This document shows, piece by piece, positions 8,970 through 18,000 of a stretch of DNA of 64,000 nt. The position numbers and the translations under genes are program-made. The stretch lies in NCBI GenBank assembly GCA_946411635.1, contig CAMKES010000001.1:357656-421655 (forward strand). The letters are read 5' to 3'. Source of the stretch: an uncultured Clostridia bacterium. GTDB lineage: Bacteria > Bacillota > Clostridia > Christensenellales > CAG-138. The notes below the pieces were generated by a model. The model ran no database searches and was not told where the DNA came from. It saw nothing but the letters and a program-made list of their open reading frames with translations. Positions within the stretch are counted from its first letter, which is position 1. Each line of letters opens with the position of its first letter.

Positions 8970-9056
8970 TATATAACAGGATCGAATGACGACTGTTCGA
9001 CGGATGTCATACCTCCGTATTAAGCACCCGACCGATCGGTTTTTTCATTCTGAGAA
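8970..9056. other. Intergenic spacer, no gene seen
   Basis: The only structure noticed is the palindrome ACCGATCGGT (9031-9040 region) followed by six T. Its two-base centre makes a hairpin implausible. The rest of the 332-base gap between tadA and the next CDS is taken up by the tRNA, its promoter and terminator, and the next promoter. Confidence 0.5.
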
Positions 9057-9085
9057 TTGACTTCGCCGGAATTCAGATGTAAAAT
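9057..9085 (+). promoter_or_regulatory. Sigma-A promoter of the zinc-ribbon/DUF2752 pair
   Basis: TTGACT at 9057-9062, 17-base spacer, TAAAAT at 9080-9085, with a strong GGAGGT at 9105-9110 before the ATG at 9116. Confidence 0.82.
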
Positions 9086-9115
9086 ATATCAAAAAGCATT
9101 GTGCGGAGGTATAGT

Positions 9116-9625
9116 ATGGCTTTTTGTGGAAATTGCGGCGCAAATGTGCCTGAAGGTAACAACTATTGCCCGAATTGCGGCGCTTTTGTCGGAAACGCGG
9201 CGGGAGCAGATCAAAATCGTGCAAATGAAAACCCGAATTACGGTCAACAGACCATCAGCGGCGGATACCGTGCAAATATCAAAAAACGCGATATCGCTGT
9301 CACCGTTATTCTTTCGATCGTTACATGCGGGATCTATGGTCTCATTTGGTTCTTCAATCTTGTCAACGATCTGAACACAGCCGCTTTGACGCCCAATGAC
9401 AAGACGCCCGGGATGATCCTTCTGCTGACGATTGTAACCTGCGGTATTTACGGAATGATCTGGCTGTACAATGCCGGAGATAAAGTTGACAAGATTCGTA
9501 AAATGAACGGCGAGTCGTCTTCCAATTCGAACGTCCTGTATCTTGTTCTCAGCATTTTCGGTCTTGCCATCGTAGCTTACTGTCTCATCCAATCCGAGCT
9601 GAATCGGGTTGCGATGGATGCGTAA
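9116..9625 (+). CDS. Zinc-ribbon, DUF4234-type membrane protein
   Basis: 169-residue protein. The first 26 residues form a zinc ribbon with two CxxC pairs (FCGNCG and YCPNCG). A Gly/Asn-rich linker follows, then a DUF4234-like hydrophobic region with two related halves, each containing an I-V-T-C-G-I-Y-G motif (near residues 66-74 and 105-113), and a last membrane segment near 140-160. ATG 9116 is preferred over the in-frame GTG at 9101 because the GGAGGT sits five bases before it. The role is unknown; such proteins are often small inner-membrane proteins with a cytoplasmic metal-binding ribbon. It overlaps the next gene by eight bases. Confidence 0.85.
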   Translation: MAFCGNCGANVPEGNNYCPNCGAFVGNAAGADQNRANENPNYGQQTISGGYRANIKKRDIAVTVILSIVTCGIYGLIWFFNLVNDLNTAALTPNDKTPGMILLLTIVTCGIYGMIWLYNAGDKVDKIRKMNGESSSNSNVLYLVLSIFGLAIVAYCLIQSELNRVAMDA

Positions 9626-9995
9626 CAGAATCCAAAAAGTTATTCTGATAAGCGCAATCGTTCTTTCGATCGGCTGCGCTTATTTGATTTTCTATTGGAA
9701 AACGGGATATGGCATCCCCTGTCCTTTTCATCTGATCACAAATCTAAAATGTCCGGGATGCGGTGTTACGCGCATGCTTGTCAGCCTCATTCAATTGGAC
9801 TTTTCATCTGCGTTTCGGTATAACGCCGTTCTGCTGATCCTTCTCCCGGTTCTGATCGGTTTATTTACACGCTGGATCTATCTGTATATCCGAACGGGAA
9901 GCTGCAGAGGCACGTCTGTCGATCATGCGCTGAACATGGTGAGTCTCGTTATACTGCTTGCGTGGGGCGTTGTGCGCAATTTCCTGTATATCTGA
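9618..9995 (+). CDS. DUF2752 membrane protein
   Basis: 125-residue membrane protein with the DUF2752 signature PCPFHLITNLKCPGCGVTRM near residues 35-54, which has three Cys. Hydrophobic segments lie at about 6-26, 70-88 and 103-122. The start is taken as ATG 9618, which overlaps the stop of the zinc-ribbon gene and implies coupling. DUF2752 and DUF4234/zinc-ribbon proteins often occur side by side in Clostridia, but no function is established for either. Confidence 0.85.
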   Translation: MRNRIQKVILISAIVLSIGCAYLIFYWKTGYGIPCPFHLITNLKCPGCGVTRMLVSLIQLDFSSAFRYNAVLLILLPVLIGLFTRWIYLYIRTGSCRGTSVDHALNMVSLVILLAWGVVRNFLYI

Positions 9996-10063
9996 GCAGA
10001 TGAGGCTGTTGTTCCGGGAAGGAATTACCGGCAGATAATCCGCATAACCCGATTGATTTGTAC

Positions 10064-10092
10064 TTGCATTTCAAATATAAAGTCGTTATAAT
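10064..10092 (+). promoter_or_regulatory. Sigma-A promoter of the phosphofructokinase gene
   Basis: TTGCAT at 10064-10069, 17-base spacer, consensus TATAAT at 10087-10092. GGAGG at 10115-10119 precedes the ATG at 10126. The 68 bases before it (9996-10063) hold nothing recognisable. Confidence 0.88.
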
Positions 10093-10125
10093 ATCTGCAT
10101 CTGCTTATTCACTTGGAGGCATTTA

Positions 10126-11412
10126 ATGAAAAACGAATTGATCGGTAATTGCATCGTAGGTCAGTCCGGCGGTCCGACTGCAGTGATCAACGCCAGCATT
10201 TACGGCGTGATTCGTACCGCGCTGGACGATCCGCATATCAATAAAGTCTTCGGCGCCGCACACGGCATTCGCGGCATCCTCGATGACGTTCTCTACGATA
10301 TGAACAAAGAAGCCGCGTACGAGCTCTCTCTCTTGCTCAACACGCCGTCCTGTGCGCTCGGCTCCTGCCGTTACAAGCTCAAGGACATCGAAGAGGACGA
10401 TTCCGACTACAAGCGCATCCTCGAGATCTTCAAGAAGTATGACGTTCGGTATTTCTTCTACAACGGCGGCAACGATTCGATGGATACCTGCAACAAGATC
10501 AGCAAGTATTTCCAGCAGGTCGGTTACGAATGCCGCGTAATGGGCGTTCCGAAGACAATCGACAACGATCTGTACGGGACCGACCATTGCCCCGGCTTCC
10601 CTTCTGCGGCGCGCTATATCATCAGCACGTGCATGGAGCTGTATCTTGACGCGCGCGTATACGACACGCCAATGATCTGCGTCGTTGAGATCATGGGCCG
10701 TCACGCAGGCTGGCTGACCGCAAGCGCGGCTGCCGCGACCTATACCGGATTCGGCCCCGATCTGATCTATCTGCCCGAAACGGATTTTGACGTGGATGAA
10801 TTCATCAGCGACGTCAAGGAAGTCTATGAAGACGGCGGCAAGGTGTTTATCGCCGTTTCCGAAGGCATCCATGACAAAACCGGCAAACTGATTTCCGAGT
10901 ACGGCTCCGAGCCGACGATGATCGACGGCTTCGGACACAAGCAGCTCGGCGGTCTGGCAGCTACCCTCGTAAACATCCTCAGAAAGCATTTTCCGACGAC
11001 TAAGATCCGCGGCATAGAATTCTCCCTTCTGCAGCGCTGCGCTTCCCATGCGGCCTCTCAGACGGATATATCGGAGTCCTACGAAGCGGGCCGCGTAGCC
11101 GTCGAATACGCCGTGCACGGAATCACGGATAAGATGGTCGGATTCCGCCGCAAGACGGATGAAGACGGCAATTACAAATGCGAGATCAAGCTGATCGACC
11201 TCGAGGCCTGTGCCAATACCGAGCGCAAGGTACCGCGTGAATGGATCAATTCCCGCGGAAACGGTCTCAGAAAGCCGTATATCGATTATCTGCTGCCGTT
11301 GATCCAGGGCGAACCGAAGATCCCGCTGCAGAACGGTCTTCCCCGCTTTGCCAATCTCAAGAAGATCAAGGCTAGACCTCCGCGCAAGATCGAAGCTCAC
11401 AACGAGAAATAA
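10126..11412 (+). CDS. pfp: Diphosphate--fructose-6-phosphate 1-phosphotransferase (PPi-PFK)
   Basis: 428-residue phosphofructokinase of the PPi-dependent long clade. It phosphorylates fructose 6-phosphate with pyrophosphate in a reversible step of glycolysis. GQSGGPTAVIN is the N-terminal nucleotide-fold loop. GGNDSMDT near residue 114 carries the Asp that blocks the ATP alpha-phosphate pocket and marks PPi use. PKTIDNDL near residue 142 holds the catalytic Asp and the PPi-specific Lys, and MGRHAGWLT binds the sugar phosphate. It is a single-gene unit with its own promoter and terminator. PPDK at the other end of the window makes a PPi-linked glycolysis coherent. Confidence 0.93.
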   Translation: MKNELIGNCIVGQSGGPTAVINASIYGVIRTALDDPHINKVFGAAHGIRGILDDVLYDMNKEAAYELSLLLNTPSCALGSCRYKLKDIEEDDSDYKRILEIFKKYDVRYFFYNGGNDSMDTCNKISKYFQQVGYECRVMGVPKTIDNDLYGTDHCPGFPSAARYIISTCMELYLDARVYDTPMICVVEIMGRHAGWLTASAAAATYTGFGPDLIYLPETDFDVDEFISDVKEVYEDGGKVFIAVSEGIHDKTGKLISEYGSEPTMIDGFGHKQLGGLAATLVNILRKHFPTTKIRGIEFSLLQRCASHAASQTDISESYEAGRVAVEYAVHGITDKMVGFRRKTDEDGNYKCEIKLIDLEACANTERKVPREWINSRGNGLRKPYIDYLLPLIQGEPKIPLQNGLPRFANLKKIKARPPRKIEAHNEK

Positions 11413-11423
11413 GAATCAACCTG

Positions 11424-11450
11424 AAAAGGGACCGCAAGGTCCCTTTCTTT
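11424..11450 (+). terminator. Rho-independent terminator after pfp
   Basis: Hairpin AAAGGGACC-GCAA-GGTCCCTTT followed by CTTT. Confidence 0.88.
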
Positions 11451-11476
11451 ACTTTTGGCACGGATTGTGTTATTCT
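11448..11476 (+). promoter_or_regulatory. Possible promoter of the yqeC-yqeB-xdhC-selD operon
   Basis: TTTACT at 11448-11453, 17-base spacer, TATTCT at 11471-11476. Both boxes are moderate matches. It overlaps the tail of the pfp terminator and would start transcription before the GTG at 11503. Confidence 0.45.
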
Positions 11477-11502
11477 TGAACAAGAATAGCGAGGACAGGA
11501 TC

Positions 11503-12174
11503 GTGCAGAAACTAAGCGAGTTCTTTGATATCAAGCCCGGCGTCACGGCGCTGATCGGCGGCGGCGGAAAAACGTCGACGATGTATGCGCTTGCCGAGGA
11601 ACTGCGTCAAAGCGCATCGGTCGTTCTCTGCACGTCCACGCATATCCTTCGTCCGCCGCAGTATCCGTATTTCCCACGCCTTGTCGCAGAACTGAAACCG
11701 GGCGATGTCGTTTCGGCCGGCACAATCGACGGCGCAAAGCTGTCAATGCCGGAGCAAAACTTTTCGGAGCTGATGCGATATGCGGACTTCGTGCTTGTCG
11801 AAGCGGACGGCTCGCGTCAGCTGCCGCTGAAAGCCCATGCGTCGCACGAGCCGGTCATTCCGAAGGAAGCAAATACGGTCCTCGTCGTGATCGGGATCGA
11901 CGGGCTCGGCAAACGAATTTGCGAGGTCGCGCACCGACCGGAGCTGTATGCGAAAAAATGCCGTACATCTGTCGAAGAGATCGTCACGGAAGAGATGATC
12001 CGGACCGTCGTTTCGACTTATCCGCGCTGTGACGGCATCGTGATCAATAAAGCGGACGATCCGGAACAGCTTCGAAAAGCGAAATCGCTCGCAGAACAGT
12101 TTTCCGTTCCCGTTGCGATCACAGCATGGCACTCGGCAAATGAACCGATCAAAGCATATCGGAGGCGTCTATGA
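11503..12174 (+). CDS. yqeC: Selenium-dependent hydroxylase accessory protein YqeC
   Basis: 223-residue putative NTPase of the YqeC family, part of the module that installs labile selenium in molybdenum hydroxylases. A P-loop-like GGGGKTSTMYALAEELR lies near residue 18, VLVEADGSRQLPLKAH near residue 100 and INKAD near residue 183. The frame is open back to 11455, but GTG 11503 (after GAGGACAGG) gives the usual family N-terminus and leaves room for the promoter; this start is an inference. It overlaps yqeB by four bases. Confidence 0.88.
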   Translation: MQKLSEFFDIKPGVTALIGGGGKTSTMYALAEELRQSASVVLCTSTHILRPPQYPYFPRLVAELKPGDVVSAGTIDGAKLSMPEQNFSELMRYADFVLVEADGSRQLPLKAHASHEPVIPKEANTVLVVIGIDGLGKRICEVAHRPELYAKKCRTSVEEIVTEEMIRTVVSTYPRCDGIVINKADDPEQLRKAKSLAEQFSVPVAITAWHSANEPIKAYRRRL

Positions 12175-12968
12175 TGATTCTGATCAGAGGAGCCGGCGAT
12201 CTGGCGTCCGGCGTCGCGGTTCGGCTCTCGCATTGCGGATTTCCGATCGTAATGACAGACCTCGCACATCCGACTTCGATCCGAAGGACGGTTTGTTTTT
12301 CCGAGGCGATTCTGAACGGTACTGCCGAAGTAGAGGACGTTTCGGCGGAATTCGCGTCCTCGCCCGATCGGGTGAATCCGATCCTTGCAGGGGGGAAAAT
12401 CGCCGTTCTCGCCGATCCGGATGCGGCATGCATTCCGCTTCTGAAACCGGACGTCGTGATCGACGCCGTTCTCGCAAAGAGAAATCTCGGCACGCAGATT
12501 ACGGACGCGCCGATCGTAATCGCGCTCGGACCCGGATTCACGGCCGGCGTCGATTGTCATGCGGTGATCGAAACGATGCGCGGTCATGATCTCGGGCGCG
12601 TGATCCTCAACGGATCTGCCGAACCGAACACCGGTATCCCCGGCAATATCGGCGGGTTTACGACCGAACGCGTTCTTCGCGCGCCAAAGGACGGAATGTT
12701 CCGCGAGATCCGGCGCATCGGTGACTGTGTATCAAAAGGAGAGCGTGTTGCCGAAACAGACGGAGAACCGATCACAGCATCGATCGACGGTGTGATCCGC
12801 GGCTTGCTTCCGACGGGAACCCCGGTCACAAAGGGCATGAAATGCGGCGACGTCGATCCTCGCGGCATCGTTTCACATTGCGCGACCGTATCGGATAAAG
12901 CACGCGCGATCGGTGGCGGCGTTCTGGAAGCGATCCTGTATCTGCAAAGGAGAATACGCGATGTTTAA
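12171..12968 (+). CDS. yqeB: Selenium-dependent molybdenum hydroxylase maturation protein YqeB (EF2563 family)
   Basis: 265-residue protein of the EF2563/YqeB family, known from genomic context with orphan selD and xanthine-dehydrogenase-type hydroxylases. The N-terminal ILIRGAGDLASGVAVRL is a Rossmann-like glycine-rich motif. Further conserved segments are LGPGFTAGVDCHAVIETMRG, NTGIPGNIGGFTTERVLRAP and a C-terminal RAIGGGVLEA. The biochemical role is not established. Overlaps on both sides place it in one operon with yqeC, xdhC and selD. Confidence 0.9.
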   Translation: MMILIRGAGDLASGVAVRLSHCGFPIVMTDLAHPTSIRRTVCFSEAILNGTAEVEDVSAEFASSPDRVNPILAGGKIAVLADPDAACIPLLKPDVVIDAVLAKRNLGTQITDAPIVIALGPGFTAGVDCHAVIETMRGHDLGRVILNGSAEPNTGIPGNIGGFTTERVLRAPKDGMFREIRRIGDCVSKGERVAETDGEPITASIDGVIRGLLPTGTPVTKGMKCGDVDPRGIVSHCATVSDKARAIGGGVLEAILYLQRRIRDV

Positions 12969-13941
12969 GCAATTGGCACATTTGATCCGTTCGGGACGAT
13001 CTCCGTATCTGTACACGGCGGTCGACGGCCCGAAGATCGGTATGACTGCGGTCAAAGACGGCGATTCGGTGATCGGCGAAATATCGCTGGTTCCTGATAA
13101 AACGCCTGAATCGCTTCCCGTCGTAAAAAACGGTGTGCTGATCGAACGGATCACTACCCCTCCCCATCTTGTTCTTTGCGGGGCAGGTCACGTTTCCGTG
13201 TGTACGGCGAAGATCGCAAAAATGGTCGGCTTCCGTGTGACCGTCATCGACGATCGAACGGAATTTGCGAATCGGGATCGTTTCCCCGATGCGGACGAAA
13301 TCATTTCGCTGCCTTTTACCGAAGCGCTCGATTCGGTTTCCGACGCCAATACGTACTATGTGATCGTGACGCGCGGACACAAGGACGATCGTACCTGTTT
13401 GGAAACGATCCTTCGAAAGCCGTTCGCATATTGCGGAATGATCGGAAGCAAAGCCAAGATCAAAGCCGTATTTGATCATATGCGCGCTTCCGGGTATTCG
13501 GATGAACTGCTTGCGAAGGTGCACTCTCCCATCGGTCTTTCCATCGGTGCGGAAACGCCGGAAGAGATCGCGGTTTGTATCGTCGGAGAAATGATCCTCG
13601 TCAAAAACAGAGCGAAACGCTGCACCGAATGGGATGACGCACTTCTGGAAGCGATCGAAACGTTGCGAGAACCGTACGCGATGGTTACATTGATCGAAAA
13701 ACGCGGCAGCGCGCCTCGATCCACCGGAGCGCGTATGATCGTAAAAACCGACGGAACGATCATTTCCTCGATCGGAGGCGGTTTCGGCGAATTTGAGGCT
13801 TCTGAGCGCGCAGGAGAGATGCTTAAAAGCGGTCCCCGCGTCATGCGGTATACCTGTAAGATGAACAATACGGATGCTGCTCAAAAAGGAATGATCTGCG
13901 GCGGTGAAATCGAAATACTGATTCAGATTATAGAGGCTTAA
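12961..13941 (+). CDS. xdhC: XdhC/CoxI family maturation protein, Rossmann domain first
   Basis: 326-residue XdhC-family protein, a factor that helps sulfurate or insert the molybdenum cofactor into hydroxylases. The usual order is an N-terminal CoxI-type domain and a C-terminal Rossmann domain. Here the Rossmann part comes first (LVLCGAGHVSVC near residue 71, VTVIDDR near 94, TRGHKDD near 139, GMIGSKAK near 160), and the CoxI-type part is C-terminal (EKRGSAPRSTGARMIVKTDG near residue 248, SSIGGGFGEFEA near 271). ATG 12961 follows AAAGGAG. The family fits the neighbouring yqeB, yqeC and selD. Confidence 0.88.
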   Translation: MFKQLAHLIRSGRSPYLYTAVDGPKIGMTAVKDGDSVIGEISLVPDKTPESLPVVKNGVLIERITTPPHLVLCGAGHVSVCTAKIAKMVGFRVTVIDDRTEFANRDRFPDADEIISLPFTEALDSVSDANTYYVIVTRGHKDDRTCLETILRKPFAYCGMIGSKAKIKAVFDHMRASGYSDELLAKVHSPIGLSIGAETPEEIAVCIVGEMILVKNRAKRCTEWDDALLEAIETLREPYAMVTLIEKRGSAPRSTGARMIVKTDGTIISSIGGGFGEFEASERAGEMLKSGPRVMRYTCKMNNTDAAQKGMICGGEIEILIQIIEA

Positions 13942-13942
13942 A

Positions 13943-14977
13943 ATGGAAGAAGACGTTAAACTGACGAAGCTTGCAAAATGCGCGGGGTGCGGTGCAAAGG
14001 TCGGCGCCGGCGTACTCGCAAAGCTGCTTTCGGATATTCCGACCCTGCATGACGACGCGTTGCTTGTCGGCTTCGACAAAAGTGACGACGCGGCGGTCTA
14101 CAAACTTTCAGATACGTGCGCTCTCGTTCAGACGCTTGATTTCTTTCCTCCGATCGCCGACGATCCGTACACGTTCGGTCAGATCGCCGCGGCAAACGCG
14201 CTGTCCGATATCTACGCGATGGGCGGCGAACCGAAGCTTGCGCTGAACATCATGTGCATCCCGAAATCCATGTCCGATCATTCCGTGCACGAGATCCTGC
14301 GCGGCGGATATGAAAAATGCGCCGAAGCAGGCGCGATCATCTGCGGCGGTCACAGCATCTTTGACGAAGAACCGAAATACGGTCTGTCCGTTACCGGATT
14401 CGTCCATCCCGAAAACGTCTGGAAAAATCACGGCGCAAAGCCCGACGACGTCCTGTTTTTGACTAAGCCGATCGGAATCGGTGTTCTGACGGCCGCGCAG
14501 AAAGGCGAATTGCTTGAGCTTGATACGAAAGAACGGATGATCCGTCTGATGACAACGCTGAATAAAGGAGCAAGAGACGTTCTTTCCGGATTCCGCGTAC
14601 ATGCCTGCACGGACGTGACCGGTTTCTCGTTTCTCGGGCATCTGTACGAGATGTGCAGCGGATCATCCGTCTCTGCCGAGATCGATACTTCCTCCATTTC
14701 GCTTATCCCGGAGGCGTTGGAGTTCGCCCGGGTCGGTATACTGCCGGAGGGCATGTATCGAAACAGAACGTTTGCCGAGCATGCCGTCGATACCGGATCC
14801 GTCGAGCTCGCCGTCTGTGATCTTCTGTTCGATCCGCAGACGTCCGGAGGTCTCCTTGCCGCGGTGCCGGAAGAAGACGCAGACGCTGTTTTTCATGCAT
14901 TGAACGAACGCGTCCCCTGTGCGCAGCGAGTCGGGAAGATCGTTGAAAAGAAGAAAAAATCCATTTATCTGTTCTGA
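13943..14977 (+). CDS. selD: Selenide, water dikinase SelD (Cys form)
   Basis: 344-residue selenophosphate synthetase that makes the selenium donor from selenide and ATP. The active-site loop is KCAGCGAK near residues 13-19: the catalytic position is Cys, not selenocysteine, and the second Cys of the E. coli motif is Ala. LVQTLDFFPPIADDPYTFG, LSDIYAMGG and CGGHSIFDEEP are family motifs for ATP and metal binding. Beside yqeB, yqeC and xdhC it fits the orphan-SelD arrangement that supplies selenium to molybdenum hydroxylases rather than to selenocysteine. No hydroxylase gene or selA/selB is in the window. Confidence 0.95.
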   Translation: MEEDVKLTKLAKCAGCGAKVGAGVLAKLLSDIPTLHDDALLVGFDKSDDAAVYKLSDTCALVQTLDFFPPIADDPYTFGQIAAANALSDIYAMGGEPKLALNIMCIPKSMSDHSVHEILRGGYEKCAEAGAIICGGHSIFDEEPKYGLSVTGFVHPENVWKNHGAKPDDVLFLTKPIGIGVLTAAQKGELLELDTKERMIRLMTTLNKGARDVLSGFRVHACTDVTGFSFLGHLYEMCSGSSVSAEIDTSSISLIPEALEFARVGILPEGMYRNRTFAEHAVDTGSVELAVCDLLFDPQTSGGLLAAVPEEDADAVFHALNERVPCAQRVGKIVEKKKKSIYLF

Positions 14978-14985
14978 ATCGAATC

Positions 14986-15017
14986 AAAAAAAGGAGCGGC
15001 TGAAGCCGCTCCTTTTT
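14986..15017. terminator. Bidirectional terminator between selD and the subtilase gene
   Basis: AAAAGGAGCGGC-TGAA-GCCGCTCCTTTTT is a strong stem with U tracts available on both strands. It closes the convergent selD (+) and protease (-) transcripts. Confidence 0.9.
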
Positions 15018-15027
15018 GGTTTGGTGA

Positions 15028-18000
15028 TCAGTAGGATTCAACCCAGAACATCGAGTCGTCGCAAAGCGGACGGAGCTGCGGGGTACCCAGATCATACGTA
15101 AGGATGAACGCACCCACGACGCCGTCGCCGACGTTCGCTTCTTCAAGAGCATACGTCGCAACGATGTCGATGCAGGCTTTTCCGTTGGTCACGGAAACCG
15201 TTCTCGTGCCGTCGCCGATCTCGGTGATACCGATGATCTTCAGATCGGACAGCATGTACACGGAACCGACAAAGCGCGCAGGATCGTCAAGAATCGCATT
15301 GAGATCGAAGATGCTTTCCGGGATGTACCAAAGCTCATCGCCCGGATCCCACGAATCTTCTTCGATGTACTCGTTCTCATAGAGCAACGCAGCGAGAGAT
15401 GCGTTCTTAAGCATCGGGCAGCCGTAGTAGTCCGCGAGCTCGCCGCTGAACAGCCACACGTCGCCGACTTTGACGTCCGCAAGCGCTTCCGAATCGGTAA
15501 GCTCGATCGCCATGCCGTAACCCGGATCGTCCAGCGTGATGTTGTCCATCATCTCCTGCACGTAGATCACGCCGTTGTAGACTTCGGTAACGACGCCCTG
15601 AACGGGAACTTCCGTACCCAGCCAGGTTCTGTCATTACGGATCTTGTCAACCGCATACTGAACGGTACCGATGGAGTACTGGTTCATCGAAGCAATACCG
15701 GTCTTCAGGTTCAGCGTGTAATCCGGCCAGTTGGTTGCATAGTCCATCGCATCGAGGACGATGAACGAAGTGCCTTCCGGAACGTCGGACAGATCGATCG
15801 TGTAGTAGAGCGTAGGATCTTCTTCATCTTCAGAAGTCTCCATATCCGCACCGATCAAATAACCGAGATCGATCACGTTGTTTTCCGCATCATAGCAGTA
15901 TGCATCCACGTATGCAACGCCGGAACCGTTGTCGACGAAGCCGACGGTCGCAGTCTTGTTCTCTTCGTCGATCTCAACGCTCGTGATGATCGGCGATTCG
16001 TTATCAACGATGAGCTGGAATTCATACTCGGTGTTGAGCGGAGCGCCCGGATAATCGATCATCGTCTCGTAGGTGACGTTGCAGATCGTGCCGTTCGGAA
16101 CATATTCGCCGTAGAGTTCGGATTCCTCGTTCGTGACGACGCCGTCCCAGTAGAACGAGCCGCGAGCCGTCCACAAACCGGTTTCGTCATCGATGTACGC
16201 CTTCCCGAGATACTCGGTGTCGTCCACATAGTAGATCTCACCGGTTTCCGCGTCGGACACGGTCATGATCAGATGACGCGCGTTGCGAAGCTGCATCGGC
16301 GTGGAATACATCCAGTCGACAACGTAGAACGAATCCGCATCTTCGTTGGAGATCGCATTGTGGAGCGGGCTGTAGTTGAGCGCGGTATCATAGTACGCGT
16401 CATAAACGACGTTGGGGTTGGACGAAATCGTCGTCATCGGGTTGGCTCCGAAATAGGTGTAGAGGCCATCCTGGACTTTGCCGCCGTATACTTCGTTCAG
16501 ACCGACGTTGCCCTGGAATTCCACAAAGGAATTGTACGGCATTGCACCTTCTGCAAATTCATCCGGATACATGACGGCAAGATAACCAAGCGCAAACAGG
16601 TAATCTTCCGTATTCGTCCAGATCTTATCCAGAACGGGCGCCTGCGTCCAGTCACCGTAGTAACCCATAAAGGTTGCATGTGCCAGAGGCGCTTCGACTT
16701 CTTCTTCCAGAACGAGCGCCGGGAGTTCTTCGAGACCGACAATCGCACGGAGCAGGAACGCCGCATCTGCAGCGGTTACGGAACCGTCCTGATTGACGTC
16801 CGCAAGGAACGCCGCTTCTTCGCTGAGCTCAGTCAGTTCGACGACCGCACGGAGGATCTCCGCCGCGTCAGCAGCCGTAACTTTGCCGTCAAGGTTCGCA
16901 TCGCCGTATACACCTTCGTTTACAGGTGCAACAACACCGGAATTCTGAGAGGATGCGCTGTAGAACGCAAGATATCCCTCAACGAATCCGCCGTTCGGGA
17001 AGTACGTGTCGAGGAACGAAATCACACTTTCATCGAGCGTGATGGTGATTTTTCCGTCGAACTTGCCGTTGGCGGGAACCACCTGTTCGGTATCGCCTTC
17101 GACCGTAATGCCGTCGCCCTCATAAAGCTCGAGGGAAGTCAGCGTGTTGTAAGTGCCGTAGTTGCCGCTAGCCGGATAGTCGAGCAGAACGACGGGCATG
17201 CATGCATAAACCTGTTCGGAATCCGTCAGGTTGACAAGCGTGTACTCAATGGTGAACACGCCGGTCTTTGCCGGATCGTCATACAGGTTGATGATCGGTT
17301 CCGCGACGTAAACAGGCGAGGAGATCGCATCGCCGAGGCTGATCAGACCTGCGCCGCTCTTTCTGGGCGAATAGAGATAATCATCCGCGTCATAGGGCAT
17401 ATACGCTGTGGACTCAATGAGATCTTCAGCCAGTTCCGCACGCTGCGCTTTGCTCAGCTGCGGATACTTGTCCTTGATGTACTGGCACAGAAGCAGGAAC
17501 GAGCCGCAGGCGTTCGGAGACGCCATGGAAGTTCCGCTGTACACTTCATATGCATCGGAAGCACCGTTGACGGAAGAATAGATCATGCCGCCGGGAGCCG
17601 TGATGCTGGGCTTGAGCTGCAGGTTCGGCGTGCAGCCCCAGCTGGAGAAGTCGCTCATCAGCCAGGCATTCGGATTCTCGATTTCGGTCAATCCTTCCGG
17701 AACAGTAACGGTGTTGTTTTCCTCAAGACCTTCCAGAATCGCGAGACCGTCTGCCTGCGTGATGCTGATCGCCGGTACGTAGTACGGATCGATGAGCATG
17801 CCGATACGGCCGTCCTCGTTGTTGTACAGGATCATGCCGATCGCGCCCTTCGCCGCGACGTTTGCATTCTTCTCAGAGAAGCTCAGATCGCCGCGAACAA
17901 CAAGAGCAACTTTACCTGCTACGTCATCGGGAATCTCTTCGGGGTTGCCCTTGCCGCAGTCAACGAGTTCAAGGGTCTGACCGCCGAAGTTCTGGAACCA

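Noticed and set aside
9028..9046. Terminator at ACCGATCGGT plus T run
   Set aside because: The palindrome has almost no loop, and it lies in a stretch with no upstream gene left to terminate.
13943..14977. Selenocysteine codon in selD
   Set aside because: The catalytic position is a Cys codon and no in-frame TGA was seen.
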